Positions 48,001-56,327 of a DNA stretch of 64,000 nucleotides are shown here, in pieces (within the stretch, counting starts at the first letter, position 1; every line of letters starts with the position of its first letter). The DNA comes from Ischnura elegans. Lineage: Eukaryota; Arthropoda; Insecta; Odonata; Coenagrionidae. A program made the translations under genes and the position numbers. The DNA lies in assembly GCF_921293095.1 (NCBI RefSeq), contig NC_060254.1, positions 3,782,001-3,846,000 of the forward strand. Direction: 5' to 3'. The notes beneath the pieces were generated by a model. The model saw only the letters and a list, made by a program, of their open reading frames with translations. It was not told the origin of the DNA and ran no database searches.

Positions 48001-51000
48001 GATCATCACGAACGGTTGCGTTCTTGGCGGTCCAGAAAGTGGCAGTGGTGCCGGGACCAACGAAAGCGAGGTGGGGAATGCCGGTGGATGCTCGGGTGAT
48101 GATTGCACCAATGGCGAAGGCAAGGAAAATGTGAGTGCGGCGGATAATTGCAAATCTATTCCTGTTGTTTTGACTGAAATCTCGTTTTATTGTCTGTGCG
48201 TCCTGATTGTAATCGAAGTTTTACGAAAGGGGCTGGGAATATTGGGGAGCAGCGCCACTTCGGTGCGCCATTATGTCTTCCAGGGGCAAAATCTTCTTGA
48301 GTGGGCCATGCTCATTGGTGCTGTGATATTGTGTGCTTTAAGAGGCATTAGCGGTACTCATGAAAGTTTTGTGAGACCCATTGTATCGATATCTTTGCTG
48401 TGTGCATGGATTGATCTTTTGACCGTCATTGGCCACTTGCCAACCTTTGCTGCCTATGTTCACATGTACTCCACTGTTTTGAAGGAGTTTTACCGTTTAC
48501 TTTTTGCCTATGCCTGTCTCCTGATTGGTTTTATGATGGCATTCATGATACTTTATCCTGGAAATGATAAGTTCCCTACTTCACCCGTTTCATTTGTGAA
48601 AGTTTTAATGTTTGCGACGGGCGAGTTGAGTGATGAGTTGCTGAAGGATGACCATATCATACCCTTGTTGGTGTTTGTGATGTTCATTTTGCTTGTGACT
48701 GTTGCGCTGATGAATTTACTTGTTGGTATCGCTGTGCATGACATTCAGGGACTTCAAAGGACGGCAGGTCTGACTGGACTGATTCAGCAGACGGAGTTGG
48801 TGGCATATGTTGAGTCTGCACTCTTTGCGGGTGCTGGGAAAGTGTGCTGTGGTCTCAGGTTTCGTTTACTCAGGTTGCTTAGGAGATCCGCTCTCGTTTC
48901 TCCCTCTGCGTATCGTGTCGTTCTGAGTGTACGACCATGTGATCCCAGGGATCGTCGCTTACCTCCGAGTGTGACTGCAGACGCACTGGAAGTTGCCCGA
49001 AGCAGAAATAAGTTACGCCGCATGGCATCAGAGGGTCCCAATGGTTCTGCCGATGCTTTTTCTACTCAGTCCACTCTCTCGCGGTTTTGCCACCACTGTA
49101 ACACTCGGTCATCATTGGAGGGCAGTGGGAAGAGGGATTGGGAGGGAAAATTAATGAAAACTGAGTTGTCTCGGCTAAGTAAGGAAGTTGGGGACATCAA
49201 AAAGTCATTAGATAAGATCAGCGTGGCTTTAGAAACATTAGTGAACACTAGTATCAATTCACATAAGCCTCATAGAAAGATCAGTGAGGAATCATTATAA
49301 GAATTGCAAGAATAACGGGACATTTTTGCCAGTAAAGAGATATTTGATAATCTGTACCTGAAAATCTATTCCAAGGATTTATTATTATTCTGATTTAATG
49401 AACTCAATAATGTTGTTAATACAGAGTTGTATAAACATGGAAGGGATGCATATCTTCTCTCCGCATGTGTCTGTCTGTGATAATTAGCCTTTATAAAGAA
49501 GTTATGACATTATATTTTCTGGATTTATCTGATCTTCTTTCGTACAATGTGGTGTGACCTAGATCTCATGGTTGAATGAGCATCGTTATTGTATTCTATA
49601 AGATGCGTTTTTGAGCATGTGAAGATTTGAGGAGATCATAAGGATTTGGGTTCGTATGCCAATTGTGGCTGATAAAGAGACTTTCTTTGTCCACACAGGT
49701 GCCACCAGTTGAGAGTGAAGTGATTGTATGTACTCTTGTCTAAAAACAGGGTTTGGTTTTTTAATGAAAGTCACTGGGTTAATAGTCTTGGTTACTAATT
49801 CATGTGTCCCGGAAATAATAAAAATCGCTAGCTTATTAAAATTGAGTTAAGTGTCTGTAATTTTGTGGGTCAAGTTTTTCTGGCTTCATTATGGCTTGGT
49901 GTTTTCAGTGTCTGTTCTTGGGTTTCCAGCTGGGTCAATATCTCCGTGGCCTCTAACATTTGGGCTTCCAAATCTCGCACTGTCTACATGGTTCGACTTT
50001 TGACACTTATTTCCCTGAAGACAGTGGCGGAGTTGGAAGCAATGGAGATACTGGCCCCGCTGGAAACCTGAGAATAGTTCATTATTTAGGGCTATCCAGC
50101 TTTAAATCTGTTAAAAATTTCAATAATCACTATGCATGAACATAAAAATCAGTAAATCCTCAACTATCTTCAATACAATAAAGGGAATGTAGAGAATTTT
50201 CACTTTGTCAATGATTTGACCAACATTTAACTGCTTAGTCGGCAGACTAAAACTAATTGTGGATAAAAAGGGATTTTTCATTTTGAAAATAAAAGTAACA
50301 TGAATAACTTGCCTAACTTTCTTTATCTTAACATAGTAAGAATTTTAGTCTCAGATTGGGAACAATTATTACATTCCTCTTCTTATGGTATCTGCATAAC
50401 TGCTATTTTGAAAATCTGGAGATGATTACAGAATAGTTCCATATTCAGGGTCTCAAACATATTGCTTTCATATCTTTCGTGCAAAGTATGCTGTTGGTAT
50501 GAACAGCTTTACCTCCTCCATACCAATTAGCCTACTTGTCTAAAATGCCGCATTAAGTGACTTGTTAGGTTGCTTCCCTGTCCAAATATAAACCAATCTA
50601 GCAGTTTATCATCACACGCACTCCTGAAATGTTGCCAAAAAACAAATTGTTTTGCTTCATTTTCAAATCCATTGAATATAATATGAATAATGACTATCGC
50701 ATTTGGGCATATGTGGTGTACTGCATCACACCATGTGTTTTGTGTCAGTTGAGATTTCAGCCATTGATGATTATTGATCAGCCTTCAAGGAATGACAGTG
50801 GCCTGTTTATTATTTTTTAAAGTGCTATTTCTGTACAAAGTGTTTATAATCTTCAATGAAACTCTTATTTTTATCCCTGGTATTGTTTAAATAATTATAT
50901 TATGTTACTTGTGTTATGAAAAATGTTTTTTGTGAAAAATTTTTCTCTCCGAATTTTTATTTCACTAAGAGTTAAAGTCATATATTTTTAATACAAAATG

Positions 51001-54000
51001 TACCATACATGATACTAATAAATGATACAAAAATTAAGATGTGATCTTTAATCCTTTTTAGACGTACTCCCATGTAAAATGCATGCTTTATTCAACCTAG
51101 CCGATGATTTGTGTTTGCTTAGTACAGCTAGTTTTTAGTACTGCAATGGTGCAATGTTAGAGGCTTTCCTCCATGAAGGGGGCTCGAAACATTGCAACCC
51201 ATTAAGGAGATATGGCCTAATGATTGTTGTCAATGAAGGCCCATTAGGTATCTTGTTATAGGCAATTTTGTATGTAGTAACGTGCACTGATGAAATTAAC
51301 AGTAAGGTTGTAATTTGCCATGAAAAAATCATTTGGTTTAGCCAGTATTCAAACCTGGATCTCCTGATTGCCTGACGGTCAGATATGCTACCAATTACAC
51401 CACCAAGCCATCTTTTTCCAAAGTTAATCTTAAACTGGGTTTACTGAACTAGAATCTATGTCGAATATCTTAGCGACTGTGAGGAAGGCCTAAGTTGTTT
51501 TGGAGGGTGAGGCCAGAGGGCACCTGATTCCCATAAAATGAACCAAAACGCAATGGGTGGAGCCAGGCCTCCGGCAAATTCATTCGCTTTCAGGCCTCCA
51601 TAGTCATGCTCCGTGAGTAGATTAGCTGTGTTGCCAAACGACCGTTGCCTTTGTTCACTTGCTGTGCTGTGGTGAACACTCTCCAATGGCTCTTGAAAGT
51701 GGGAAGTCAAAATAAGGAATTGGAGCAGGGAATGATGGGAAGAGCTTTATCCCATCATCCGAGGATCCCTACCCTTCCTAATGGTGGCTGCTGGAGAGGG
51801 GGTTCCTGAGACAGTCTTTTGCAAAGCAAGAGGTCGTGCTTACCAAGCCACCCTAGGAGAGAAAGCCCTCTTTAGCTGCTATTCTCTGGTGGATGTTTTT
51901 CAAACCACTGCATAAATCCTCGGTGAAAATTGCACCATTGCCACCAAGGCCAGAATCATGTATGCGTTGCTTTGAAATAGTCCATGGTGGATGTGTGACT
52001 ATGTAGGGTTTTCTTTCTTATAATGGCTTTTGCTAAGCACAACCAACATCTCCTGTGCCGCAATGTGTCCTTGAGACGATAGCAACTTGTTCTGTGAACC
52101 GAGTCTGAGATTTGCTTTGCAGGAAGATCATGGTGTAAAAGGTAGCATACCTGACCTGCAGTCCGGAGATTCCAGATCAAATCCCAGCTAAGCCAAATGA
52201 TTTTTTCATTGGTGTAAGCTTCCTTTGTTGCTTGACCCTCCATAAGGCTCTACAGCTAATTATATGGTTTTCCAAAATTCAGTATTGCCATTGGTTCTAA
52301 GAATCGTGCAGAGAATTTTGTATATAACTGAAGGGAAATACAATTTTCAGGCCTGAGTACTTGGTCTGCTGTTTTGAGGTGGTGCATGACTTTGTAATAC
52401 AATTTGTCGTCATCAGTGGAGGCACATAGTGAGGACACATAGGGTGGCTTTTTGGGCTTCAGCCCTTCCCGTGTGTGACCTTGTTTTCCCTTCTACTGAC
52501 TGCTCATCCTCTTAGGAGACAACTAGGTCAGGAACACTTATCCTCTGACTCTCTCTTAGCCACTTAAAGTTGTGGACTAAGATCAGGGTCTCAGAACCAA
52601 AATTTTCTCAAAATTAGATAATACATAATTAACTACTGCCACCAGCACCCTAAAGTTTAAATTTTTTTCCAAAAAGTGAGGCAGATTTCGGAAACCAAGC
52701 TATAATAACTGTGGCTGTTTTGGTAAAAACCAATGTTGACTATATATTGCAGCATAATGCACCAAAATGTATAGCTTATTTATTGAAATGTTTGATTTTT
52801 CCTGTGTGAAAATTTATTTTAAAAATTCTAATACAGGCAACCTGATCACTACCCAAGCACCCCTGAAGCGAATTTCTGGCTGCGTGCTTTGCGTCAATGG
52901 CTTTAAAATTGGGTTTTAGAGAGCAGCGAGTATCATCTGATTTTGACTTTCGATCATTCATTCTCTCAAAACCAATTCACAACGAGAGTGATTCGGCATC
53001 TCAATGAACGTTCTCTGCTGCCGGGAGAAGTTCAAGGGGCATTCTACACTTTAAGTTGCTTAACTTAAAATTTTAGGTTCTCATAATCCTGGTTAAGTCC
53101 CTCAATACCCTTCAGACAGTCCCTTGGAGTTAATATAGCAGGCACGCACCTGTGTGCATCCACGATTAATTGTCATCATATATCATGTGATTGTGACCAT
53201 TCAAGTATGTATCTATTGAGATTTGGTCAAGTTGGTGTGAAGTCCTGGGCATCGCATTGTGTGTTGTTTCTTGAAGCAAAATTGGTTCCTTGGACATGAC
53301 CAAAATAAAAAATTGCTGTATTGTTATTGAAAATTTCTTCTTTCATAATCAGTTTGTAAAGTTATTGAGGGTTTGGTGAAATTTTTAACAAACTTGTCGG
53401 TCCAGGATTTTGCTTTGGTTACAAGGCATCGTTGGGGAATAGGGACAGCTTTAATGCAATTACTTGACAAAAAATACAATTTTAATGACAATTGTCATTT
53501 AGCTGTCATGTAAATTTAAATAAGACACCATTGTCAAGTAAACGTCTATGCCTTGAAGAAGATTTAAAAATGAATTGAAATGCTGGAAAGGCAATCATTT
53601 GTGAAAAGCTTCAAAAACTTAGGTACTAAGTGAATATGAAAAGGTGTGGCTGAATGTTTATGGTCTACCAACAATCTGAGTGCTTGTTGACAGGCTTCAT
53701 ACTAGTCTGCGAGATCAGTTTGATCGCAGAAAAACCCCACAGGAGCAGCAAAAAGATGAAAATTGTATTTGAATGAAGGCTTGGTGTCACTGGGTAGTGC
53801 CAACTTGGTGCCACTTAACTTCATGGCACAATATACCTTACCCTGATTATAAAATCCCTTCTTGCGACTGCTTTTCGATTAATGTAAAGCCAGCAAAATT
53901 TTTTTTGAATTCTGAGTGGAAATCAGGGAAAAGGTGAAAATACTGAAGATGAAAATTTTGGCATGAACTCTGGTTTTTCCGTTTGCTTTTATGTGAAAAC

Positions 54001-56284
54001 TGGCTGTTCCATGCAACAGGTCATGGGGCCATGATCTCTACTGGGTGTGCTTTCCATTTCGTATCTTTTAAAATTTTCTATCTCTAAAATTGTTCTCCTC
54101 TTTCTTTAGGTATTATTTCCCCTGATATTCACTGGCTTGGTTGACCAGATTGATGTGGATGCCACCGTCAGGGGTGGTGGAGTCACTTCTCAAGCTGGCG
54201 CTGTAAGATGGGCAATTGCATGGGGACTGCGGAGCTTTGTTAGTTCTGACACCGTGGAGAAAATGCGGCTCGGTAATTATCTGTAACTTATAAGCATTGG
54301 ATGCTAAAGAAGCCATGTTAACTTAGATTGCTATTTTAGGTTGATTTTTGAATACTGAACAACATCATTCACAGTAAAGTATTGATGTGGCAATGGGGAA
54401 CATGCATGAACTTTGTTTATCCCGTTATTGTAGCCTATCTTATAGAGAATTTTCTCACCAATCCGAATATATAAGCCAAAGTTGTCTACGTCAATCACAA
54501 ATGCTGTAAAATGCTAATGAAATTCTTAAAAAAATCGACGAAAGTCACGTGACCCGGAACGCTTTCTCATTGGCTTGACATCACCGAACAATATTCAGTC
54601 TCAGTGGCCTCAGTTCTCCGTAAAATTTGATGTCTAAATACTGCTGTTTTTCAATGAATACAGATCTTTAATGTCGTTAGGGAGTTGTTGATGGAAAAAG
54701 AGGGGGATTGTTGGAGGAATGAGGTAAAAAGAAAACTGATTGACAAAATGACTGAAGTGGGATTTAAGAAGGCGCAGTCAGACAATTTACCTATGGTTGA
54801 CTCCTTTATGGTGGCCGCCTTCCTTAAAAACAGTGATTCTTTCGTCGCCGCCGAGATGCATGGAGTGAAAGCAAGCAGGTAAGCAAGCTATTTAATGCAT
54901 AGGAAAAATTTTAAGTTTTAACATTGTTTTCTGTTTATAAATACTTATTTTTGAAATCAAATAAACAATCCTTCATCAGCGGTTTATTAGTTGCCTATAA
55001 TTTTAATACCAAACTTATCATGCGATTCTCTTATATCAGCTCCATAGTCGTTAAAATATAAGTAATGAAATAATAGACTTTTCTTGAAATATAATAACAC
55101 TTTTTCCGTTCATAATTAAGTTTTTCCTTTGATGTGATTGTTTGTTACTTTTCAATTTATATTACGTGGCAATAACATCCTTTGGCTCAATTCAATCTTT
55201 TTTAGCTCACAAAAATAAGATTTGCAACCTTACTGGCACGTACGCTGAAATGATCCTCACAATAGAAAGCTGTTGATAACTTCGATATAGAATTTACGTC
55301 TCTTCTGCAGGCTCTCAACCATTTTAATCCCTTCTTCGAATATTTCGGGACATAAATGAAAACCTTCTTCGGCGTGGAATTTGAGGTATTTGAGCAACAG
55401 GGCACGACGCAAGATTTGTAAAACTTTCTTTTTTCTCGTTTACATCCATTATGCTTGTTATGCTTGAATGAAATAATCAATTAAGATTAGTGAAAATCAC
55501 TAATTAAGAAGCAAAAGCAATAATTTACTCGAAATGCCGTTCCATGATTCATCCACTTACTTTCTTGTCTAAGTATAAACAATGGTCTCTAGCGATATCG
55601 TTCTGTGACGTTGCGCGTCCATTGCCCCATGATGCAGTGTTTTCAGGCTGCCGAAAAAGAATTATTTTTAAAGAGTGATATCTCAGTAAAAAACCGCAGG
55701 TCACCTGTGAAATTTTTACCAAATCCATTTTAGATAGTTGTCTTCCGATTCATCTGGTTATAAAAAATTGTGCATGTTCCCCATTGGTGTGGTGATTCAT
55801 TTCTTTTCCGAAACAAGTATTGTCAGCCACTTTTTTCTTGTGACAGTCCTGCTTTTGAAATTCTAGTTATTCTTGTCTAATGTTTACAGCTTTTATAGTG
55901 AGAGGTGGAAGCTTCCTAAATCCAGCTAACCACAACACTGTTACGGCTGGAATGAGGAATGTGATACATGCATGAAATCTATTCCACTGTTGTGGAAGAG
56001 TCAGTACAGTTCTAGCAAGGCTCAAAATACCACCATTGTAATGTTTGCCCAAGATTAGTGAATTAAAAACAAAGTACATAGCTCTTCAAAAAATACACTT
56101 TGAAACACCATTCAAATTGTAAGGATTAATTTTGATTCCATTGCAACTCAGATGATTTTCCCACTCAAACGTGTCCTTCATTGCCTTTCCAGCTGGTCTA
56201 TTGACGAAGGACTTGCGCAGAAAGGAGAGGAAAAAGCCAGGGCAAGAGGGTGCCCGAAGGAAATATACATGGAAGAAGAGATAA
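27062..56284 (+). CDS. mRpS9: Mitochondrial ribosomal protein uS9m (28S subunit S9), 11 coding exons
   Basis: Component of the small subunit of the mitochondrial ribosome. Coding exons: 27062-27136, 27250-27364, 28075-28178, 29868-30041, 30831-30916, 36772-36847, 39459-39584, 40145-40187, 40275-40390, 54110-54272, 56193-56284 (stop 56282-56284). All phases agree and the total is 1,170 nt, 389 aa, close to the length of animal homologues. The N-terminus is basic, fitting a mitochondrial import signal. The uS9 core is in the last three exons: [20 protein letters not shown], then [20 protein letters not shown] with the GGG...QAGA signature, and the C-terminus [20 protein letters not shown] ending WKKR, which contacts decoding-site rRNA in the family. 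Introns carry many transposons; intron 9 contains a whole TRPA gene. No defect is seen. Confidence 0.96.
28232..28339. repeat. 54-bp tandem duplication in mRpS9 intron 3
   Basis: Two adjacent copies, 28232-28285 and 28286-28339, starting ATGATTTTGTGGACTTTGAT, essentially identical. It lies 54 bases past the exon 3 donor. A 54-base unit keeps frame, but no coding use is evident. Confidence 0.9.
28340..29867. other. mRpS9 intron 3 remainder
   Basis: A G/C-rich patch at 28,490-28,570 contains inverted GGGGCA...TGCCCC-type tracts reminiscent of hAT MITE ends. A weak, decayed 60-70-bp direct duplication lies around 29,010-29,130. Nothing else recognised. Confidence 0.35.
30917..32725. other. mRpS9 intron 5, left part
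   Basis: Contains CAGTGGCA-like decayed transposon ends near 31,274 and 31,423, and a solitary CAATGGGGAACATGCA terminal motif at 32,592 (the end of the THAP-element family without a visible partner). No gene. Confidence 0.4.
32729..32838. repeat. Imperfect 36-bp inverted repeat beside MITE copy 5
   Basis: ACCAACTGTCCTAACCAG at 32729 faces CTGGGAAGGACAGTTGGT ending at 32838, and the pairing extends inward through ATCCTGCCTATA / ATAGGGAGGCAGGAC with mismatches. The loop is GC-rich. It directly precedes the 21-bp inverted segment of the MITE. Confidence 0.7.
32861..33485 (+). mobile_element. 650-bp MITE family, copy 5 (left end rearranged)
   Basis: The body and right end (GAAACCACCCTATT) match the other copies. 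The left terminal repeat is missing: the 21 bases that should read AGAAAACGAAAGG-CATTGATT are present in reverse complement at 32840-32860, preceded by an imperfect hairpin. It lies in intron 5 of mRpS9, just left of the piggyBac element. Confidence 0.85.
33531..36310 (-). mobile_element. piggyBac-superfamily element (2.78 kb) with TTAA target sites
   Basis: Flanked by TTAA on both sides (33527-33530 and 36311-36314), the diagnostic piggyBac duplication. The terminal inverted repeat is CCCATTTCTGCCCAA at the left against TCCATTTCTGCCCAA (reverse complement) at the right. A palindrome GTTGCGTTTTCGCAAC followed by GTTGGGC occurs three times: 33664 (direct), 35932-35954 (inverted) and 36279-36301, the last running into the right terminal repeat. 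Encodes a broken transposase on the minus strand. Inserted in mRpS9 intron 5. Confidence 0.92.
33829..35530 (-). pseudogene. piggyBac transposase pseudogene
   Basis: ATG at 35530 starts [20 protein letters not shown] and an acidic head with [13 protein letters not shown], typical of piggyBac-like transposases. A frameshift near 35370 leads to [12 protein letters not shown] and a 140-residue piece. A second break near 34915 leads to [20 protein letters not shown] and the catalytic region down to 33829. The first catalytic Asp is present ([13 protein letters not shown]). The second site reads FENFFTS where DNFFTS is usual (D to E), and the third reads VDLHGNG where VDLHDN is usual, keeping the first Asp. 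The Cys-rich C-terminal domain is absent. Two frameshifts and the substitution indicate a dead copy. Confidence 0.9.
37380..38270. mobile_element. Element nested in Tigger, ends GGCCTGTTTAC
   Basis: The terminal inverted repeat GGCCTGTTTAC (37380) / GTAAACAGGCC (38270) is exact over 11 bp. The flanks share TTT. The ends resemble those of the Harbinger-like MITEs at 8313 and 12282. It splits the Tigger transposase relic and contains a tRNA-like sequence plus G-rich repeats of ATCCAGGATTT-type (near 37470, 37890, 37925). Confidence 0.6.
37651..37719 (-). repeat. tRNA-Gly-like SINE/pseudo-tRNA (minus strand)
   Basis: The minus strand reads TATCGTTCTCGCCTGCCAAA and then GGTTCGAGTCCCGCC, with a perfect B box and an anticodon arm resembling tRNA-Gly(GCC). 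The acceptor arms (GGTGGCG and CTGGGTAGG) do not pair, so it is probably a tRNA-derived repeat. Confidence 0.6.
39983..40059 (-). repeat. tRNA-derived SINE in mRpS9 intron 7
   Basis: The minus strand gives GCGTGGTAGCATGGTGGGTA followed about 30 bases later by GGTTCAAATCCCAG, a B box with a paired T-arm (CTGGG/CCCAG). The acceptor stem is not formed. A G/C run and an A/T-rich stretch follow its 3' side. Confidence 0.55.
40391..45206. other. mRpS9 intron 9, left part, and candidate promoter/leader of the TRPA gene
   Basis: 40,400-44,300 holds only repeat debris (for example an old G/C-tract element at 43,100-43,350 and a diverged repeat at 41,240-41,420). From about 44,300 to 45,500 the sequence becomes CpG-richer, and TTCTAG|GTGAGTAG at 45206/45207 is a strong splice donor. 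I infer a non-coding first exon of the TRPA gene ending at 45206 and joined to the acceptor at 46214. Confidence 0.4.
46208..46214 (+). promoter_or_regulatory. Splice acceptor before the TRPA coding exon
   Basis: TTTTCAG after a T-rich, AT-rich 60-base run, immediately upstream of the chosen ATG. It implies at least one upstream non-coding exon. Confidence 0.55.
46232..49300 (+). CDS. TRPA-family cation channel (painless/pyrexia type), nested in mRpS9 intron 9
   Basis: A 1,022-residue plasma-membrane cation channel of the TRPA subfamily, which in insects serves heat, chemical or mechanical sensing. ATG at 46232 follows AAAA and lies 17 bases after a splice acceptor (TTTTCAG, ending 46214); the open frame extends upstream only from non-ATG codons. 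Domains: basic/Ser-rich head (1-135); nine ankyrin repeats (about 140-446, e.g. [40 protein letters not shown]); linker; six membrane segments (S1 570-590, S2 642-664, S3 687-706, S4 715-735, S5 755-776, S6 811-833) with a pore loop ([11 protein letters not shown]) between S5 and S6; and a C-terminal coiled coil (973-1008). S1 is preceded by [19 protein letters not shown], typical of painless/pyrexia channels. Which paralogue it is cannot be settled by eye. The ankyrin half is GC-rich, the channel half is not. No defect is seen. Confidence 0.93.
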   Translation: MEKKRVRMDRATSMTVVERKPSKETSFRYKSVTPSLLKRLKSRKQRELMPADDRKSVEGISNDAVSSGDEVYLGDLVEKAVEIHHSMDDVLSVRICKDRVRHSLMDRMRRLVGSSGVKLLESIEASNEEPDAIDPYTMSSKKVIFLWATFVGRADIVNRMLKEGVGVDTRDEETGLGPVHLCALSGDPTVARALISRNADVNSVSLGRLQLLLTPLHCAALGNSPDVLKLLLSSGAELSVENEDETALGYAVRANATECLDALVAAGASVNAFGARGYAPLHVAAELSHMDCIPILLTAGADLHEKTQDHNGFTPLHILASDGEAEGVKVLLKAGASPAAVDARGQSPLHLSARAQAADAVGELLRAGADPNLADSEGRTPLHVAVSGRRRPAFSVPAVETVTALLNANADPSVSDAYGRAPLHLAAINELPGCVDALIRAGADLTARSSPPHEKASCGWWNLLCWNADGDDGIDGPTTLGLVARRTPACLSTVVEMLDSAISLSDHDDPESPPRREVEVRLDFRALIRHGGGRESRFMKTMVDEGQAESLLEHPLCRAFLHLKWGRVRKFYLARILLCTIFVLVFSFYAIITNGCVLGGPESGSGAGTNESEVGNAGGCSGDDCTNGEGKENVSAADNCKSIPVVLTEISFYCLCVLIVIEVLRKGLGILGSSATSVRHYVFQGQNLLEWAMLIGAVILCALRGISGTHESFVRPIVSISLLCAWIDLLTVIGHLPTFAAYVHMYSTVLKEFYRLLFAYACLLIGFMMAFMILYPGNDKFPTSPVSFVKVLMFATGELSDELLKDDHIIPLLVFVMFILLVTVALMNLLVGIAVHDIQGLQRTAGLTGLIQQTELVAYVESALFAGAGKVCCGLRFRLLRLLRRSALVSPSAYRVVLSVRPCDPRDRRLPPSVTADALEVARSRNKLRRMASEGPNGSADAFSTQSTLSRFCHHCNTRSSLEGSGKRDWEGKLMKTELSRLSKEVGDIKKSLDKISVALETLVNTSINSHKPHRKISEESL
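49301..51336. other. TRPA 3' flank within mRpS9 intron 9
   Basis: AT-rich. Contains the candidate TRPA poly(A) signal. No other gene or repeat supported. Confidence 0.4.
49817..49822 (+). promoter_or_regulatory. Candidate poly(A) signal of the TRPA gene
   Basis: AATAAA about 520 bases after the TRPA stop, still within mRpS9 intron 9. If used, it would also be a premature poly(A) site for the host transcript. Its use is inferred. Confidence 0.35.
51337..51411 (-). repeat. tRNA-derived SINE (minus strand)
   Basis: The minus strand reads TTGGTGGTGTAATTGGTAGC (A-box region) and GATCCAGGTTTGAATACTGG (B-box region) with tRNA-like spacing. Its 3' tail on the minus strand reads AAACCAAATGATTTTTTCAT. 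The same tail follows a plus-strand tRNA-like sequence at 52130-52215. Confidence 0.6.
52130..52215 (+). repeat. tRNA-derived SINE (plus strand), partner of 51337-51411
   Basis: GGTAGCATACCTGACCTGCA then AGATCAAATCCCAGCTAAGC gives a tRNA-like core, followed by CCAAATGATTTTTTCATTGG, the same tail as the inverted copy 0.7 kb to the left. The B box is eroded. Confidence 0.55.
52216..54109. other. mRpS9 intron 9, right part
   Basis: No coding, repeat or RNA signal supported up to the acceptor CTTTAG at 54109. Confidence 0.4.
54685..54880 (+). CDS. Exon-like transposon ORF with [10 protein letters not shown]...GVKASR motif
   Basis: About 65 codons ending at a good splice donor (GCAAGCAG|GTAAGC at 54880/54881). 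The residues [18 protein letters not shown] and [11 protein letters not shown] resemble, from memory, the N-terminal module of arthropod transposon-linked proteins that go on to SWIM-type and YqaJ-like nuclease domains; none of those domains is present here. It is probably a remnant first exon, with the remainder deleted. The start is uncertain: no ATG was clearly preferred. Confidence 0.45.
55202..55480 (-). CDS. THAP-domain (C2CH zinc finger) ORF of the transposon
   Basis: A 92-residue frame. A basic stretch ([14 protein letters not shown]) precedes [30 protein letters not shown] and FYCEDHF: the THAP pattern C-x2-4-C, the invariant Trp and C-x2-H. The closing AVPTF box is missing or altered ([11 protein letters not shown]). 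THAP domains bind DNA and are the end-recognition module of P-element-type and related transposases. The rest of the protein is absent from the element, so this is a truncated or alternative small protein. Confidence 0.65.
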   Translation of the reverse strand: MIISFKHNKHNGCKREKRKFYKSCVVPCCSNTSNSTPKKVFIYVPKYSKKGLKWLRACRRDVNSISKLSTAFYCEDHFSVRASKVANLIFVS

Positions 56285-56321
56285 ACCGTTTAGGGTGATA
56301 TGCTATTGTAATTTATAATTA

Positions 56322-56327
56322 AATAAA
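56322..56327 (+). promoter_or_regulatory. Poly(A) signal of mRpS9
   Basis: AATAAA 38 bases after the mRpS9 stop codon, at the expected position for a short 3' UTR. Confidence 0.6.

Larger units (their letters stand above)
54391..55786. mobile_element. THAP-bearing transposon with CAATGGGGAACATGCA inverted ends (1.4 kb)
   Basis: The terminal inverted repeat CAATGGGGAACATGCA (54391) is matched exactly over 16 bp by the right end (55786). Two inward-reading coding fragments lie inside: a plus-strand exon-like frame (54685-54880) and a minus-strand THAP domain (55480-55202). Flanks show no exact target duplication. Related ends bound 1129-3192 and a solitary one is at 32592. Located in mRpS9 intron 10. 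Confidence 0.7.

Noticed and set aside
46211..48099. Long alternative reading frames across the TRPA ankyrin region on both strands (46211-47917 minus, 46669-48099 plus, 47158-47940 minus)
   Set aside because: They are Arg/Pro/Gly/Ala-rich frames kept open by the very high GC of the region, without motifs, and overlap a clear ankyrin/TRP coding frame.
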